The notes beneath the pieces are model-generated. The model was not told where the DNA came from. It ran no database searches and worked only from the letters and a program-made list of their open reading frames with translations. Source: Echinometra lucunter (Eukaryota; Echinodermata; Echinoidea; Camarodonta; Echinometridae). From it: DNA of 64,000 nt. Numbering within the stretch: position 1 is the first letter of the stretch; every line of letters begins with the position of its first letter. The position numbers were made by a program, and so were the translations under genes. The stretch is taken from contig CM057157.1 of assembly GCA_029962745.1 (NCBI GenBank), positions 215,454 to 279,453 of the forward strand, written 5' to 3'. Below are positions 61,328 through 64,000 of this stretch, one piece after another.

Positions 61328-61818
61328 GTTAAGGCCAACATGAGTTACAGTGGTTTGAAACCGGATTCATCTATACTTTTGCAAGATGTAGACCTCTTGT
61401 TGTTATGTTAAGAAGGCCTCGTTATTTGGAGCCTTTATAAATCTGCTGCAATAGAAATGGCAAATATGAAAAGCATAGTCTCAGCTGCGCAAGTAATAGA
61501 TCGACCTGTTTACTCATTTGAAGCACAGTTGTTGAACAAAAGTTTCCTTTGACTACTAAGAAGCTTGCTAAAAATAGAGGCTTGCACGATGATGTATGAA
61601 AACTAGATTCCATCTATTCAGATCCATTATGCATAACAGGTGAACTGAAAAATTGGTAAACAAGGTTCTGGAGAGAAGCGTACATGAAATTTGAATACAT
61701 AACAGGTTTTCTGGAAGTTATCGACCTATTTATTTCTGAACTTTACAACACTGATTTAATCATTTTTTCTCCTCGATCCCCCTCTCTTATTCTCCGTCCC
61801 ACCCTCTCTCCCCTTCCC

Positions 61819-62198
61819 CACCGGCGTAAATCCACTTTGAGGAGTAGGGGGGGGGGGACGATCGACTTTTTTGCCGATTTTTTTTTTCTGTCGAACTGAC
61901 ACTTAAGTGTAAACATACACCCTCACCCATCCGCACAGGCCTCCTTACACACATTTTCATTTTCATTTTACGAGCGAGCGAGCCAAAAATAACCACGTTT
62001 CTGGTTTTTAATCGCATTTTCATATAGAAATTCTAAAATATGATGGTCGTTTATGACAGATTATCAAAAGATTTTACTAACTTATTAATTAAAATATCAT
62101 TTCTTCCTTAAAAAGTGGGGGGATATTTGTACACGCCATCCCCCCTCTCGAAAAAGTGGCGGGGATATATCATCCCACCCCCGGGATTTACGTCAATG
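61819..62198 (-). mobile_element. 380-bp element, copy 2, inverted relative to 58.4 kb
   Basis: Begins CACCGGCGTAAATCCACTTT and ends ATTTACGTCAATG. Shared words with copy 1, inverted, include ACTTAAGTGT, TATGATGGTCGTTTATGACA and CTCTCGAAAAAGTGG. Noncoding. Confidence 0.7.
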
Positions 62199-62260
62199 CT
62201 CCTCCCTCTCTTCCCCTCCCTCTCTCCTATCCCCCTCCCTAGAATTCTCTCTCAGCTCTA

Positions 62261-63049
62261 TAGACCAATTTCACAACGCAAGAGGGCAGCAGACTGTTCG
62301 ACACAGTTCGACATACTGCGGTGGGCGCTCCAACTTTCATAGTACACAAGTCATTAGCGCGTTATGTACATTCGTTCGATTTTTTGTCTATTTTGACCAA
62401 TATATGCATATTTCTTTTAATATTTGCAATGAGAAATTGTCAGGGAAGTTCAGGTCGCAGCTGTGCGGTGCTCGAATGCCACAAGAATTGGAGAAAGTTT
62501 AAAAATTGGAAGCTAACTGAGTGCGAAATTCACTCGCTTTTGACTCATTAAGCCTGTTTGTGTGAGAAGCCGTACTCCCTACACAGGTTTCCGTAAGCAA
62601 TGCGAACGAATCCGTCGCCAGTGAGTAAAAATATCAACAGAAAGGACTTTGAAGTCAAGAAACATTATCATTATGTATTTTGGCGTAAAATTTAATGAGT
62701 GAAAACATGACTTTGTAAACAGGGTAAGATTGAGGGCTCCCGTTTACTACGGCTTCTATGCTGCAATCGAACTTATACTGACAAAACTAAGTTGGAAAAC
62801 TATCGAAAGTACAAAAATACATCATACCTTCATCTGTCAGATATGGCCATTGTCTTACCTCATGTACCCATGTATCCATGCTTTATTTTATTGATCTAGA
62901 ATAAAGTAAATGGAACAATATTAGGGCATATCTCATATTTTACATTCATTTTGTACACAGAGCCAATCGCGGTCAGCGCGCTTGCCCACCGCAGCAATGG
63001 CGTCGCCGATAGAGGGCCAAATACATAAACCGGAGGTGAAATTGGTCTA
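62261..63049 (+). mobile_element. Decayed DNA transposon with THAP-like zinc-finger remnant
   Basis: Ends TATAGACCAATTTCAC and the inverted GTGAAATTGGTCTATA bound about 790 bases; GCGGTGGGC and GCCCACCGC further mirror each other. A frame from ATG 62429 reads GRSCAVLECHKNW, then KNWKLTECEIHSLLTH, stop, ACLCEKPYSLHRFP, stop, and later KNINRKDFEVKK. Cys-x4-Cys, the Trp-Lys and Cys-x-Ile-His segment, LHRFP and INRKDF match the THAP-type DNA-binding domain used by several transposase families. Two in-frame TAA codons and the lack of a catalytic domain make it a fossil. Superfamily (ISL2EU, Kolobok or P-like) is not settled. Confidence 0.5.
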
Positions 63050-63100
63050 TACACTCTTTTCTTTATTCACCACTGAACAGATATCACTTTTCAGAACAGC

Positions 63101-63366
63101 CAGTGCCGTACTGGTGGGGGTTTGGAGTTTTCACCACCAATGTTCCGTTTTCAGCTTTATATTGTTTGTATCTCTTCAAAATTTTCATTGTATCGAATAT
63201 CCTTGAATATCCAACCGATTGGATCCTTTTTATCCTTCATTTTCCTTGAGGACCGTCCAATTTTTTTTTTTTTTTTTTTTTTTTACTTCTCGGCAGCTGG
63301 ACCCCTCCACTTTTTTTTTAAATAGCGCAGCCCCTAAAAACATTTGGCTTATTTAATACGCCACTT
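63101..63366. mobile_element. Short element related to the one at 20.5 kb
   Basis: Starts CAGTGCCGTACTGGTGGGGG and ends TTATTTAATACGCCACTTTT. It shares CCTTGAGGACC, CAGCTGGACC and AGCGCAGCCCC with 20532-20808 in the same order. A run of about 26 T splits it. Confidence 0.55.
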
Positions 63367-64000
63367 TTGGTTGTGCATTAGTTTCTCCCATGCTGTACTG
63401 TCCTATGCCAGAGTTATCACTTTCAAGACCACGAGTACTGTTAAAATTGTGTTTTGAGATTGTTAAATTAAGGCAAGCTCAGCTATTTAGCTTTAGATTG
63501 TGAAAAGCATAGTTTATTCATTGAAACATCTTTTTAAAAATGTAATTATGTTTCTTTTTATTTCTGTTCTATTTGTACATTTTTCATACAAGCGTATATG
63601 TACACTGCAGATTATGACCCACACCACTTACCACTGCTGTTTTCGTGCCTTCGCTTATCTGTTACGCAAGATACTTCTATATATCCCCTGCCCCCTCGGA
63701 TTTTCGCCAATTGAATATCCAGGGTGCCCACACGCACAGTGCTTTCTCCATCATCTCAGTTCTGTTCCGGAAGGACTGCATGGCGCCGCTGTTTGTTGTT
63801 GTTGTTGTTGTTGTTGTTTGTTTGTTTGTTTGGTTTGTTTGTTTGTTTGTTTTTGTTTGTTTGTTTTTTTCATGTCAGGAGAGAATAGAGAGAAGCAATT
63901 TTTTTTAAAGTTCCATCAAAAGGGTTACGAAATGAGAAAGTTATGAAAGTATGAAAAGTCTCAATTTTCTTTCTATGCATGGCGATCTTCAAAGTGGCAA
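63367..64000. other. Window end, no gene recognised
   Basis: AT-rich sequence with a TTG then TTTG microsatellite (about 63795-63870). The 148-codon + frame at 63500-63946 contains this repeat and shows no domain, so it is not called as a gene. Confidence 0.4.

Noticed and set aside
63500..63946. 148-codon + frame near the window end
   Set aside because: A large part is a TTG/TTTG repeat translated as poly-Val/Cys; no homology recognised.

Overview
The window is animal nuclear DNA. It has spliced genes with GT-AG introns, very dense short transposons and SINEs, long microsatellites and poly-G/poly-C runs, and one 500-base assembly gap (N, 11001-11500). The gene and repeat content suggests a marine invertebrate deuterostome, most likely an echinoderm such as a sea urchin. 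This is inference from overall style, not from a diagnostic gene.

Four spliced gene models can be supported. (1) The fibrinogen C-terminal (FReD) domain of a secreted lectin-like protein lies on the + strand in three exons (4545-6502); its 5' exons were not found. (2) Two cytosolic sulfotransferase (SULT) copies lie in tandem on the - strand. The upstream copy (30983 to 26343) has all six exons and encodes 311 residues. The downstream copy (20345 to 17667) has only exons 1-4; exons 5 and 6 are not visible before the gap. (3) A sorting nexin of the SNX7/SNX30 type (PX plus BAR) lies on the - strand in 11 exons (57564 to 39799), encoding 514 residues. All splice phases in the complete models agree.

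Layout: 0.2-3.2 kb, an old tandem duplication carrying two different MITEs; 4.5-6.5 kb, FReD gene; 7.2-9.85 kb, a second old tandem duplication whose copies show filled and empty MITE sites; 11.6-12.6 kb, an inverted-repeat element; 12.7-16.5 kb, a 3.76-kb composite with hAT-like ends, a perfect 8-bp target duplication and nested palindromes; 17.7-31 kb, SULT pair with SINEs, LINE relics and microsatellites; 31-33.5 kb, simple repeats; 33.5-39.8 kb, AT-rich DNA downstream of the sorting nexin, with SINE and LINE pieces and a 7SL-like fragment; 39.8-57.6 kb, sorting nexin with introns full of foldback elements; 57.6-64 kb, intergenic DNA with SINEs, MITEs and a decayed DNA transposon holding a THAP-like zinc finger.

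The genes are unrelated in function (extracellular recognition, small-molecule sulfonation, endosomal membrane traffic). The most informative material is the transposon archaeology: target-site duplications can be read directly, and duplicated host sequence supplies empty sites. No operon, CRISPR array or prokaryotic system is present.
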